Below the pieces are notes generated by a model that ran no database searches, had not been told where the DNA came from, and saw only the letters and a program-made list of their open reading frames with translations. Shown one piece after another: positions 51,467-59,727 of a stretch of 64,000 nt of DNA (positions are counted from its first letter, which is position 1; the number at the start of each line of letters is the position of its first letter). A program made the translations under genes and the position numbers. This stretch comes from Stenotrophomonas sp. 24(2023) (GTDB taxonomy: Bacteria > Pseudomonadota > Gammaproteobacteria > Xanthomonadales > Xanthomonadaceae): assembly GCF_030913365.1 (NCBI RefSeq), contig NZ_CP133160.1, positions 3,510,001-3,574,000 of the forward strand, in the 5' to 3' direction.

Positions 51467-53857
51467 TCACAGGTCTACGCGAAGGGAAACGCCGACGGTC
51501 CGCGGTGCACCGATGAAGGCGCTGTCGCTGCCGTCCACGCCTGCCAGATAATGCTTGTTGGTGAGGTTGCTGACCACCAGGTTGGCGCCCATGCCCTTCA
51601 GCTTCGGCGACAGGCCCTGCAGGTCGAAGCCGATGTTGGCGTTGAAGGTGGTCACCGCCGGCACGCTGGCGGTGTTGGACGCGTTGAGGTAACGCGAGCC
51701 CAGGTAGCGGCCGGACAGGCCGAAGTTCCAGTTCTCGCCCTGCCAGTCGGCCGACACCACGAAGATCTGCTTGGGCTGGCCGATCACGATGGCGCCATCG
51801 ACGATGCCCAGCTGGGTATCGCGTGCGGTATCGCCGCTGCCCAGGTACTTGGAACGGTTGTAGGTGTAGGAGCCATTGAGGCGCCAGCCGTTGTCCCAGC
51901 CATAGCCCAGGGTGGCTTCCACGCCGTTGCTCTCCACGCCACCGAAGTTCTCGTACACGCCGTCGGTTTCGTTGAGGTAGTCGATGCCGTGCACGAAGCT
52001 GGCCGGCAGGTAGACGATGCGGTTGTCGAACTTGATGTTGTACAGGGTGACTGCCGCGGTCAGCGGCCAGCGGCTCACGCGCACGCCCAGCTCGATGTTG
52101 TCGGCCGTTTCCGGCTTGACGTTGCGGAAGCGCACCGGGTCGGTCTCGCCCAGCACGGTGGAGGGGATGGCGGCATAGTTCTGCGAATAGCCGGCGAACA
52201 GTTCAACGCCCTGGATCGGCGGGGCCCAGGTAACGCCGGCCGACACCAGCGGATCGGACTTGGAATCGGAATCGACGTTCTCGTTGGCACCGATCACGCG
52301 GCTGCGCGACTGGTCCACGAAGAACTGCTTGACGCCCACGCGCGCGCTGAACGCGCCGAAGCGGGCCACGTCCTCGACGTAGTACATCTGCTCGTCGGTG
52401 GAGTAGTTGTCCTTGTACTGCACCCAGTACGGCACGTGGTCGAAGGAGATGTCGGTGCCGGGGTTGAGCAGGCGGTGCCAGTCGCGGGTCACGCTGCGGT
52501 CGAACTTCTCATACCACAGGCCGCCGCGGATGGTGTTGTCGATGGCGCCGAAGGTCTGGCGCCATTCCACGTCGGCGGTGAAGCCGATGCGGTCGTTGTC
52601 GTAGTGGCTGTGGCGGTAGGACTGCACGCCGTGCACGTTGCTGGCGTAGCAGTTCGGGTCGTACTCGGCGCTGAAGCCGGTGCGCGGGGTGCAGCCGGCG
52701 ATCGGCTTGGCGATGCTGCCGTCGGGGTTCACGAAGTAGATCTGGCCGAGGTTGCTGCCGCCGTAGACGGTCTTGCCGCTGGACAGCTCGGTGGCCGGGG
52801 TGCCCGCTGCATCCGGGTTGACCTGCACCAGGTACGGCGGAATCCAGTCGCCGCGGCCTTCCATGTGGTGGCCATAGGCGGCCACGGAGGCCTTGAAGCC
52901 GTTGTCGCCATCGAAGGCGGCGCGCAGGTAGCCGAAGGTGTTCTTGCGCAGCGCGCGCGAGCCGGAACGGAAGTTCTGGTCCAGGTACGGGATGCCGGTC
53001 AGCTTGCCGGTCAGGTTGTCGTTGTCCGGGTTGGTGGCGAACTGCTCGGGCGTGACCGAGGTGTATTCCGGTTCGTCGGTATCGTCGTAGGACAGGTAGC
53101 CGGTGAGCGTCCACTTGTCCAGTTCGCTGACGAACTTGCCGGCGATGCGGTCGTTGCGGGTGTGGCCGCTGCCGTCGATCCAGTCGTTGCCGCGTGCCGA
53201 GGAGGCGCTGACCCAGGCGCGGGTGTTGCCGCCCAGCACGCCGGTGTCATAGCGCACGTAGTACTTGCGGGCATCGTTGTCGCCGGCACCGACCACCATG
53301 CGCAGGCGCTTGTCCTGCAGCGGGTCGGCGGTGAGAAAGTTCAGCGTGCCGCCCAGCGCTTCGTTGGAGCGCGAGGAGATGTCCGCGGTGCCCTGGCTGA
53401 CTTCCACCGTTTCCAGGTCCAGGGTGTCGATGTAGCGGTTGGCCAGCGAACCGCCGCCGTAGCTGGAGCCCCCGTTGGGCAGGCCGTCGATGGTGGTGCC
53501 GATCTGCTGCGTATCGCGGTTGGTGGTGAAGCCGCGCATGCTGATCTGCGTGCCCCATACCGACGAGCCGGTCGGGTCGGCTTCGGTCACCACCACGCCG
53601 GGCACTTCGTTCAGCGCGTCGTTGACGCTGCTCTGCACGTGCTGGCGGTTCAGCGATTCCTGGCGCACCGAGGTCTTGGCGTAGCTGGTGGCCTGGCCGA
53701 TCACTTCCACCTGGTCCAGCGTCCGTGCGTCGGGCGAGCGGGTCTCTGCGGCGGCCGCATCCGGGGCAGCGGCGGGGGCTTCGGCCATGGCGTCCAGCAC
53801 CGGGGCGAGCATCAGGGCGAGCAGGGAGACACGGGGCAAACGACCAAACGTACGCAT
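51467..53857 (-). CDS. TonB-dependent outer-membrane receptor
   Basis: 796 residues from the ATG at 53857 (AAAGG ribosome site). A signal peptide (about 1-25) is followed by the TonB box region LDQVEVIGQATSY near residue 50, then the plug (SVNDALNEVPGVVVTE, ISMRGFTTNRD, EALGGTLNF) and a beta-barrel ending in the outer-membrane signature VGVSLRVDL. The substrate is unknown. It is cotranscribed with a phospholipase C and has a Pho-box-like site in front, suggesting uptake of a phosphorus- or choline-containing product. Confidence 0.9.
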   Translation of the reverse strand: MRTFGRLPRVSLLALMLAPVLDAMAEAPAAAPDAAAAETRSPDARTLDQVEVIGQATSYAKTSVRQESLNRQHVQSSVNDALNEVPGVVVTEADPTGSSVWGTQISMRGFTTNRDTQQIGTTIDGLPNGGSSYGGGSLANRYIDTLDLETVEVSQGTADISSRSNEALGGTLNFLTADPLQDKRLRMVVGAGDNDARKYYVRYDTGVLGGNTRAWVSASSARGNDWIDGSGHTRNDRIAGKFVSELDKWTLTGYLSYDDTDEPEYTSVTPEQFATNPDNDNLTGKLTGIPYLDQNFRSGSRALRKNTFGYLRAAFDGDNGFKASVAAYGHHMEGRGDWIPPYLVQVNPDAAGTPATELSSGKTVYGGSNLGQIYFVNPDGSIAKPIAGCTPRTGFSAEYDPNCYASNVHGVQSYRHSHYDNDRIGFTADVEWRQTFGAIDNTIRGGLWYEKFDRSVTRDWHRLLNPGTDISFDHVPYWVQYKDNYSTDEQMYYVEDVARFGAFSARVGVKQFFVDQSRSRVIGANENVDSDSKSDPLVSAGVTWAPPIQGVELFAGYSQNYAAIPSTVLGETDPVRFRNVKPETADNIELGVRVSRWPLTAAVTLYNIKFDNRIVYLPASFVHGIDYLNETDGVYENFGGVESNGVEATLGYGWDNGWRLNGSYTYNRSKYLGSGDTARDTQLGIVDGAIVIGQPKQIFVVSADWQGENWNFGLSGRYLGSRYLNASNTASVPAVTTFNANIGFDLQGLSPKLKGMGANLVVSNLTNKHYLAGVDGSDSAFIGAPRTVGVSLRVDL

Positions 53858-53907
53858 TGACACAGGCCTTTCTGTGGAGGGGAAAGGCGCGAGTCTCGGC
53901 AGCGGCA

Positions 53908-53924
53908 ATGACACATCCGTGACG
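53908..53924 (-). promoter_or_regulatory. Pho-box-like site of the receptor/phospholipase operon
   Basis: In the gene direction: CGTCACGGATGTGTCAT, GTCA half-sites 11 bases apart, matching TGTCA-N6-TGTCA of PhoB boxes except for the first T. It is 51 bases before the receptor ATG. Confidence 0.4.
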
Positions 53925-54069
53925 TTTGTGTTCAGCGGTCCTGCACAGTGCCGAACGGGCGCTCAGCGTCACGGCGGTTGCCGGAATCGGTCAAGTATTT
54001 GGATCGATCAAAATCCTCGATTTACCGCTGCACGCGGGTGTCCGCGGGATTGCGCTGGCACCTGCGCAT

Positions 54070-54987
54070 TCAGTAACGGGCATCCTTCGGCTTCGGGTCG
54101 TGCTGCCAGTCCTTGCCCTTGCCGGCGAAGTCCGGCCGTGGCTGGGCCGTGAAGTAGGCGGCGATGTCCACCGCATCCTGGTCGGCCATCACGGCCTGGC
54201 CCAGCGGCGGCTCCAGGGTGGCGGCCGGCGGCATGTTGTGCTTCACGAAGGCGGCGGCCTTGTACAGGCGCGCCATGCCGGCACCGATGTTGAAGCTGTC
54301 ATCCCCCCACAGGGGCGGGAAGGCCATGTCACCGCTGGCGTCGCGCTGGCCTTCGCCCTGGGCACCATGGCACGCGGCGCACTGGGCGGCGTACAGCACC
54401 TGCCCGCGCGCCGGGTCCGGCGACAGCGTGCTGTCGATCGGGCCCTCGGTCAGCCCGGCCACACGGCTGCCCGGTACCAGGCCCCGGTTGAGCCAGTGCA
54501 TGTAGTCCAGCATGGCCACCATGGCCGGTGCGTCCTTGGCCAGCGGGCGGCCATTCATCGAACGCTGCAGGCAGCCGTTGATGCGGTCGGCCAGGTCGAT
54601 CTCGCGGCCGGGCCGCGGCATGTAGCGTGGGTAGCGGCTTCCGGCATTGAGGTAGTGGTTGCCCAGCGGGCGCTTGCCTTCGGCCATGTGGCAGGCGTTG
54701 CAGTTCAATGCGTTGCCCACGTTGTCCGGCAGCAGGCGCGCGGTCTCGTTGAGCAGGCGCCGGCCCAGCATCACCGAATCGGCGTTGGGCAGGCCACGGA
54801 TCTCCTCGGCGCTGGGCGTGCGGTACTGGCCCAGCACGGTGCCGCGGGCGTCGAGGATGGCCATCGTGCGCGCCATCGGCGCATCCAAATCCGGGTACAG
54901 GTGGCGATAGCCGGCCACGGCAAGTGCGGCCAGCAGGGCCCCACCGGCCAGGGCGACGGCCCATCGCATCATCGGCCGGCGCGTCAT
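54070..54987 (-). CDS. TsdA-like diheme cytochrome c
   Basis: 305 residues with an N-terminal anchor helix (about 8-28). Haem motifs are CNACH (Cys96, Cys99, His100) and CAACH (203-207). The first half has NHYLNAGSRYPRYMPRPG and the DRINGCLQRSMNG segment typical of TsdA; Cys139 corresponds to the cysteine that ligates a haem iron in thiosulfate dehydrogenase. It may oxidise thiosulfate or pass electrons for another donor. It overlaps the triheme gene by four bases. Confidence 0.75.
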   Translation of the reverse strand: MTRRPMMRWAVALAGGALLAALAVAGYRHLYPDLDAPMARTMAILDARGTVLGQYRTPSAEEIRGLPNADSVMLGRRLLNETARLLPDNVGNALNCNACHMAEGKRPLGNHYLNAGSRYPRYMPRPGREIDLADRINGCLQRSMNGRPLAKDAPAMVAMLDYMHWLNRGLVPGSRVAGLTEGPIDSTLSPDPARGQVLYAAQCAACHGAQGEGQRDASGDMAFPPLWGDDSFNIGAGMARLYKAAAFVKHNMPPAATLEPPLGQAVMADQDAVDIAAYFTAQPRPDFAGKGKDWQHDPKPKDARY

Positions 54988-56330
54988 GGCTGATCCTCCA
55001 CTGGCAGGACAGGGGCAGGCCTGTCGCGCACCACCGCGCGCATGCGCGCGACCTCTTCCTTGCTCACCGGGCTGGCATGGTTGCCCCAGCTGTTGCGGAT
55101 GAAGGTCAGGATGCGCGCCAGCTCTTCATTGCGCAGGTGCGCGAAGCCGGGCATCGAAAATGCCATGGTGTCGTGTGGTGTCTGTGGCATGCGGCCACCG
55201 GCCAGCGTCACCTGCACCAGGGAGCTGGCATCGTCGGCGAAGACGATGGAGTTGCCGGCCAGTGCCGGATAGACGCGCGGCATGCCGCGGCCGTCGGCCC
55301 GGTGGCAGGCCTGGCAGTGTTCGGCATAGGCCAGGGCGCCGGTCACCTGGTAGTCGCCGCTGCGCAGTGCGGCGGTGGTGGTGTCCGGCCCTGGCGTCCA
55401 GGCTGTGCTGCGCCCCTGGCGGGGTGGCAGCTGCTTGAGGTAACGCGCCATGGCCAGCAGGTCGGCATCGCTGAGGTACTGGGTGCTGTGTTCCACCACC
55501 TCGGCCATGCCGCCGAAGGCGGCGGTACGGCCGGTGCGGCCGGTGCGCAGGAAATCGACGATCTCCGCTTCACTCCAGCTGGCCAGGCCGGTGGCCTCGT
55601 TGCGCAGGTTCTTGGCGTACCACCCCTCCAGCACCGAGCCGGACAGGAAATGGCCGCTGCCATCATCGGCCAGTGCCTTTTCCTGGAAGGCCATGCCGCG
55701 TGGCGTATGGCACGCACCGCAATGGGCCAGCCCTTCGACCAGCTGCGCGCCCCGTTGCTGGCCGGCGTCCAGCGACGGATCGGGCGTGAACGTGCGTGGC
55801 CGCGCGAACAGCAGCTGCCACCAGGACAGCGGCCAGCGCAGGTTGGCCGGCCAGGGGATGGTGCTGTCGGCGTTGTCCTGCTTCACCGGCTTCACGGCGC
55901 CCATGAAGTAGGCGTACAGCGCCTTGATCTCTTCGTCGCTGGCGATCATGTAGGACACATAGGGCATGGCCGGGTACAGCGGCTGCTGGTCACGGCGGAT
56001 GCCCCGGCGTACGGCGCGCTCGAAATCGGCGTAGTCGTAGCGGCCGATGCCGGTCTGTGCATCCGGGGTGATGTTGGTGGCGTACAGGGTTCCCATCGGC
56101 GTCTGCATGCCCAGTCCGCCGGCGAAGGGCCGTCCGCCAGGCGCGGTGTGGCAGGCCGCGCAGTCGGCCGCCCGCGCCAGGTACTGGCCACGGGCGATCA
56201 ATGCCGGGTCGTGGATGTCCACCGTGGCGTCCTGGCGGGGAACGAACCAGTAGGGCGTGCTGCGGGCGATGCCATAGGCGGCGGCCACGGCAGTGGCCAG
56301 TGCCAGGACATATTTGAAGGAGGTACGCAT
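54984..56330 (-). CDS. Triheme c-type cytochrome (dehydrogenase cytochrome-subunit type)
   Basis: 448 residues with an N-terminal signal/anchor (MRTSFKYVLALATAVAAAYG). Three haem motifs: CAACH (57-61), CGACH and CQACH. The organisation matches the cytochrome subunit of periplasmic alcohol, aldehyde or gluconate dehydrogenases, but no dehydrogenase gene lies nearby. Together with the TsdA-like protein it could form an electron-transfer chain to a terminal oxidase. A perfect FNR box lies 41 bases upstream. Confidence 0.82.
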   Translation of the reverse strand: MRTSFKYVLALATAVAAAYGIARSTPYWFVPRQDATVDIHDPALIARGQYLARAADCAACHTAPGGRPFAGGLGMQTPMGTLYATNITPDAQTGIGRYDYADFERAVRRGIRRDQQPLYPAMPYVSYMIASDEEIKALYAYFMGAVKPVKQDNADSTIPWPANLRWPLSWWQLLFARPRTFTPDPSLDAGQQRGAQLVEGLAHCGACHTPRGMAFQEKALADDGSGHFLSGSVLEGWYAKNLRNEATGLASWSEAEIVDFLRTGRTGRTAAFGGMAEVVEHSTQYLSDADLLAMARYLKQLPPRQGRSTAWTPGPDTTTAALRSGDYQVTGALAYAEHCQACHRADGRGMPRVYPALAGNSIVFADDASSLVQVTLAGGRMPQTPHDTMAFSMPGFAHLRNEELARILTFIRNSWGNHASPVSKEEVARMRAVVRDRPAPVLPVEDQP

Positions 56331-56364
56331 GCGTGCACCCTAGGTCCGGGCGGGAGCGGCGGTG

Positions 56365-56378
56365 TTGATCCGGATCAA
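56365..56378. promoter_or_regulatory. FNR/Anr box of the cytochrome operon
   Basis: TTGATCCGGATCAA, a perfect match to TTGAT-N4-ATCAA. Its centre is about 41 bases before the ATG of the triheme cytochrome. A TAGGGT hexamer lies 31 bases further towards the gene. Confidence 0.75.
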
Positions 56379-56489
56379 TCCGCCGGTGCGGGCCTTGTCA
56401 TGCCGGGCTTGGTGACCTGCGATGGCCGGCGCTGGGAGGGGCAATCGCGTCATGCGCGCCACCACGACCAAGCTGAATCGTTCCTGCGG

Positions 56490-56506
56490 TGTCATCAAGG
56501 CGTCAT
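56490..56506 (+). promoter_or_regulatory. Pho-box-like site upstream of the alpha/beta-hydrolase lipoprotein
   Basis: TGTCATCAAGGCGTCAT: GTCAT repeated with 11-base spacing. A GATAGA hexamer eight bases downstream could be the -10. It is 77 bases before the ATG of the hydrolase. Confidence 0.45.
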
Positions 56507-56582
56507 CTGTCTGCGATAGATGGCCCCGGCCGTGGCCGCTAGGCTGGGCCCACTGTTCGTTTCCCCCCCTTTTCGGATCGCC

Positions 56583-57734
56583 ATGAAGCGCCTGCTGCTG
56601 CTCCTGCTGGCGGGTGCCGGCCTGTGGCTGGCTGCCTGCTCGACCTCATCCTCGTCCTCCACCTCGCTGGCCGACCGCCTGGTCGCGCCCGGCGGCGTGT
56701 CCACGCTGCTGGACCAGTCGCGCATCGCCGAGGCTGTCGCGCGCGTGCCGCACCGCAATGGCACGGTGCCTGGCCGCGACGGCGTGCCGATCTTCTGGCG
56801 CGTGTTCGATCCGGGCAACTATGGCCTGAGCTACCACTACCTGCCGCAGCGCCACGACGCGGGCCGGCCGTTGGACACCGGGCTCAGCCTGGACCTGCCG
56901 CAGCCGTTCCAGCCCCAGGCCCCGCGTGGCACCGTGGTGGTCCTGCACGGCTGGATGATGAACGGCGATGCGATGCTGCCCTGGTCGCTGCAGCTGGCGC
57001 AGTCCGGCTACCGCGTGGTGGCCATCGACCTGCGCAACCATGGCCATTCCGGGCATGGGCCCTCCGGCTACGGCACGTTCGAGTCGGATGATGTGGTCGA
57101 TGTCATCAGCGCCCTGCGTGCACGCGGGGAAGTGACCGGCCCGCTGTACCTGTTCGGCGTGTCCTACGGTGCGGCTACCGCGCTGTTCACCGCCGACAAG
57201 CTGGGCGACCAGGTGACCGGCGTGGTGGCGATGGAATCGTTCGCCAATGCCGGTGCCGCCATCCGCACGATGATCCCGCACCTGATGTCGCTGCGGCCCG
57301 ACGGCTGGATGGCGCAGGCGGTGGCCGGCTATGCACGCTGGCGCTATGGCAGCCAGGACATCAATGCGGTCATCACCGATGCCAGCCGGCGGCTGGACCT
57401 GGACCTGGATGCCGTGGACGTAACCCGTGCGCTGGCCGATACGCGCGCCTGCGTGCTGCTGATGCACGGCGACAACGATCAGCACATTCCCGTGGCGCAG
57501 GGGCGCGAACTGGCGTTGTCCAGCCCACGCGTGCACTACATCGAAATGCGCGGGGAAGACCACATCACCCTGCCGCTGCGGCTGGATCTGCTGGGCGGCG
57601 TGGTCGATGACTGGCTGGCCAGCGACCACCGTGGCACGCGCCATTGCCCCTCGCCGGAAATGCCGGCCGAAGCCAACCTGATGGCGCTCAAGCAGGACCG
57701 GCCGGTGGCACCGGTGGCACCGGCACGCGGCTGA
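56583..57734 (+). CDS. Alpha/beta-hydrolase lipoprotein
   Basis: 383 residues from the ATG at 56583. The lipoprotein signal MKRLLLLLLAGAGLWLAAC is followed by a serine-rich linker (STSSSSSTS). The hydrolase fold has an HGWMMNGDAM loop after VVVLHG, nucleophile elbow GVSYGAATALF, Asp in LMHGDNDQHIP and a late His in MRGEDHITLP. It is anchored in the envelope; the substrate is unknown, perhaps a lipid or ester given the Pho-like site upstream. It is the last clear chromosomal gene before the phage block. Confidence 0.8.
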   Translation: MKRLLLLLLAGAGLWLAACSTSSSSSTSLADRLVAPGGVSTLLDQSRIAEAVARVPHRNGTVPGRDGVPIFWRVFDPGNYGLSYHYLPQRHDAGRPLDTGLSLDLPQPFQPQAPRGTVVVLHGWMMNGDAMLPWSLQLAQSGYRVVAIDLRNHGHSGHGPSGYGTFESDDVVDVISALRARGEVTGPLYLFGVSYGAATALFTADKLGDQVTGVVAMESFANAGAAIRTMIPHLMSLRPDGWMAQAVAGYARWRYGSQDINAVITDASRRLDLDLDAVDVTRALADTRACVLLMHGDNDQHIPVAQGRELALSSPRVHYIEMRGEDHITLPLRLDLLGGVVDDWLASDHRGTRHCPSPEMPAEANLMALKQDRPVAPVAPARG

Positions 57735-57825
57735 GCCGGGGCCGGGTAGACTATTGAACTTAGTATGCTGAACGGTGGTACGACCCGTTGCTTCTTTTTC
57801 CTCCAGTTGCTGCCAGAAAAACGGC

Positions 57826-57856
57826 TTGACAGGTGCACACCGGAGGCTGATGATAT
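57826..57856 (+). promoter_or_regulatory. Possible promoter at the phage junction
   Basis: TTGACA followed after 17-19 bases by GATGAT/TGATAT. A strong terminator begins only about 20 bases later, so a transcript from here would be short (about 45 to 50 bases). The region 57735-58312 holds no convincing coding gene. Confidence 0.35.
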
Positions 57857-57874
57857 GTGCAACGATGACATAGA

Positions 57875-57904
57875 AGCCCTCGGCGTAAGCCGGGGGCTTT
57901 TTTG
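57875..57904 (+). terminator. Rho-independent terminator
   Basis: agccctcggc / gccgggggct (one G-T pair) with loop gtaa, followed by seven T. Confidence 0.85.
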
Positions 57905-58037
57905 TTGGTGCCTGGCTTTGGTTATGGTTTCGGGTATTGCGTTTCCGTGACTCATACGTGGGGTGCCGTCACTGCGGCAGGTCAGCAGTAAACAATGCCA
58001 TACGGGCTGACCCGAGCCTGGATGGTGCCGAGCTTAC

Positions 58038-58061
58038 AGGCCACCGCGAGGTGGCCTTTTT
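58038..58061 (+). terminator. Rho-independent terminator before the tail-fibre gene
   Basis: aggccacc / ggtggcct with tetraloop gcga, followed by ttttt. The stretch from here to the fibre start at 58313 is AT-richer and contains no convincing gene. Confidence 0.8.
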
Positions 58062-58312
58062 CATTTCCGGCAAAACACCACATGAAAAATGACCACACCA
58101 TTTTCATCCAACACACCGTTTCGTCACCACTAAGCAGCAGATCGCACAGGCAGCCCTCTGTCCCAGAACCTATGTGGATATTTGGTTTGCCTAGGCTGCT
58201 CCCTCTCGGTTGTGCCTGTGGTAATGCGATGCACACTCCGATTCGCACCAGTAAGGTCTGGACCGACCTCAATGCGACATTCAATAAAAATTTCAGGGTT
58301 TAAGGATTTTTC

Positions 58313-59251
58313 ATGGCACGCCAAATCATCGATATCGACACCATTCAGTCAAATGGGAAGAAGGGCGACCCCGCACGATTGATGGCGCAGAAAGTCAACG
58401 ACAACTTCGCCGAGATTTATCCGCTGGTGCACGATCTCAATGCCAGTGGTGGCAGGAACATGCTGATCAACTGCGGCGTGCCGATCAATCAGCGCGGATT
58501 CGCCGGCGGTGTGCTGACGGCCGGGGTGTACGGTTACGACCGCTGGAAGGCCGGCACTGGCGGCTGCAACGTGGCGATCAGCGCCACCACGGGCGTGTTC
58601 ACGCACACCAGCGGGCCGCTGCAGCAGGTCATTGAGGCCCCGGACATGGCCTGGGGCCAGCCGCTGACCATCAGCGTGGAAAACCCCAGTGCTGCGGTCA
58701 CGGTCAACGTAGGTGGTGTGACCGGCACCATCACCGCCGGCAGCGGCCGGCGCGGTGTGACCATCACCCCTTCGGGTAGCGGCAACATGACCGTGCAGCT
58801 GATGGCCACCGCTGCGACCTACAGCCGACCGCAGCTGGAGCGCGGGACGAACGCAACGGTGTTCGATGCCCGGCCGCAGGCGCTGGAGCTGATGCTGTGC
58901 CAGGCCTACTTCGAGACGAGCTTCAATCTTGGCGTTGCTCCGAGCGGCGGCGCTGCCGCCGGCGACACGATCGCCGGGGCGTTCTCTACCGGCCAGGCCC
59001 GCACCGCGCGGATCCTGTTCCGGGTGAAGAAGCGGGCCGTTCCGGCCTTGACGCTCTACACGTCGGCGGCGGTCACGGCTGGCACCGCCTTCTGGGCGTT
59101 GTTCAACGGCACCGCCTGGGCGCGTGGGAACGCTACGGCTATCGGCTTCAACGCCAGCGGCTTCGGCGTCCAGATCGACATGGGTTCTGGCCTGACGGTT
59201 GGTTCTTCCTACCTTGCTGCCGGCCACTGGGTGGCCGATTCGGAGATTTGA
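58313..59251 (+). CDS. Phage tail fibre / receptor-binding protein
   Basis: 312 residues with an AAGGA ribosome site 8 bases before the ATG. The N-terminal segment KGDPARLMAQKVNDNFAEIYP is the base-attachment motif seen in many siphophage fibres. The centre, QRGFAGGVLTAGVYGYDRWKAG through ATYSRPQLERGTNATVFDAR, and the following QALELMLCQAYFETS are typical of jelly-roll carbohydrate-binding fibre domains. The C-terminal part is glycine- and alanine-rich and ends in a beta-type head. It probably recognises a surface glycan of the host. Confidence 0.8.
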   Translation: MARQIIDIDTIQSNGKKGDPARLMAQKVNDNFAEIYPLVHDLNASGGRNMLINCGVPINQRGFAGGVLTAGVYGYDRWKAGTGGCNVAISATTGVFTHTSGPLQQVIEAPDMAWGQPLTISVENPSAAVTVNVGGVTGTITAGSGRRGVTITPSGSGNMTVQLMATAATYSRPQLERGTNATVFDARPQALELMLCQAYFETSFNLGVAPSGGAAAGDTIAGAFSTGQARTARILFRVKKRAVPALTLYTSAAVTAGTAFWALFNGTAWARGNATAIGFNASGFGVQIDMGSGLTVGSSYLAAGHWVADSEI

Positions 59252-59253
59252 TC

Positions 59254-59727
59254 ATGTATCAGCTGACTACCAACCCCGATGTGATCCGGTGCCAGGACAC
59301 CGGTGCCGAGATCCCGCGCAGCCACCGGCTGTGGGACGACTACCAGGTATGGCTGGATGGGGGCGGCGTGCCACTGCCGGTGCCGCCGCTTTATCTGCCG
59401 CACACCCCGCAGCACTACCAGGCGATCCGGGCTGCGGCCTGGGAATGGATGACGGCCTGGGTGCGGGAGCGGCGCTACGACACGATCGAGAGCTGCTGCA
59501 GCTACTTCAACAGCGAGGTGCAGCGCTACCGCGCCGAGGCCCGGGCCATGATTGCCTGGCGCGATGCGGTGAATGTGGCCCTGGAGGCGCTGGTAGCCGA
59601 TCCACCGCCCGGGATTGAGGCCTGGGAGCCGGTTCGGGCGCTGCTGCCGCAGCCGAGTGCATTCAACTGGCCAAGTCCGCTAGGGATCCCACTGGGCGAT
59701 GACGGCAGCACGGCGGTACTGGAATGA
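59254..59727 (+). CDS. Phage tail-fibre assembly-type protein
   Basis: 157 residues starting three bases after the fibre stop. Segments LWDDYQVWLDGGGVPLPVPP, RRYDTIESCCSYFNS and RAEARAMIAWRDAVNVALEAL are similar in layout to small fibre-assembly or tail-chaperone proteins found next to fibre genes. Assignment is mainly by position. Its stop overlaps the start of the L-type gene. Confidence 0.55.
   Translation: MYQLTTNPDVIRCQDTGAEIPRSHRLWDDYQVWLDGGGVPLPVPPLYLPHTPQHYQAIRAAAWEWMTAWVRERRYDTIESCCSYFNSEVQRYRAEARAMIAWRDAVNVALEALVADPPPGIEAWEPVRALLPQPSAFNWPSPLGIPLGDDGSTAVLE

Noticed and set aside
53994..54010. TTTGGATCGATCAAA as a second FNR box
   Set aside because: The spacing does not fit TTGAT-N4-ATCAA, and it lies far from any start codon in a suitable direction.
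57765..57950. 61-residue frame at the phage edge
   Set aside because: It spans a promoter-like sequence and a strong terminator, so it is unlikely to be translated.
57995..58303. 102-residue frame ending MHTPIRTSKVWTDLNATFNKNF
   Set aside because: Crosses a terminator and has no ribosome site. The short end looks phage-like, but a 24-residue peptide is too little to call a gene or remnant.
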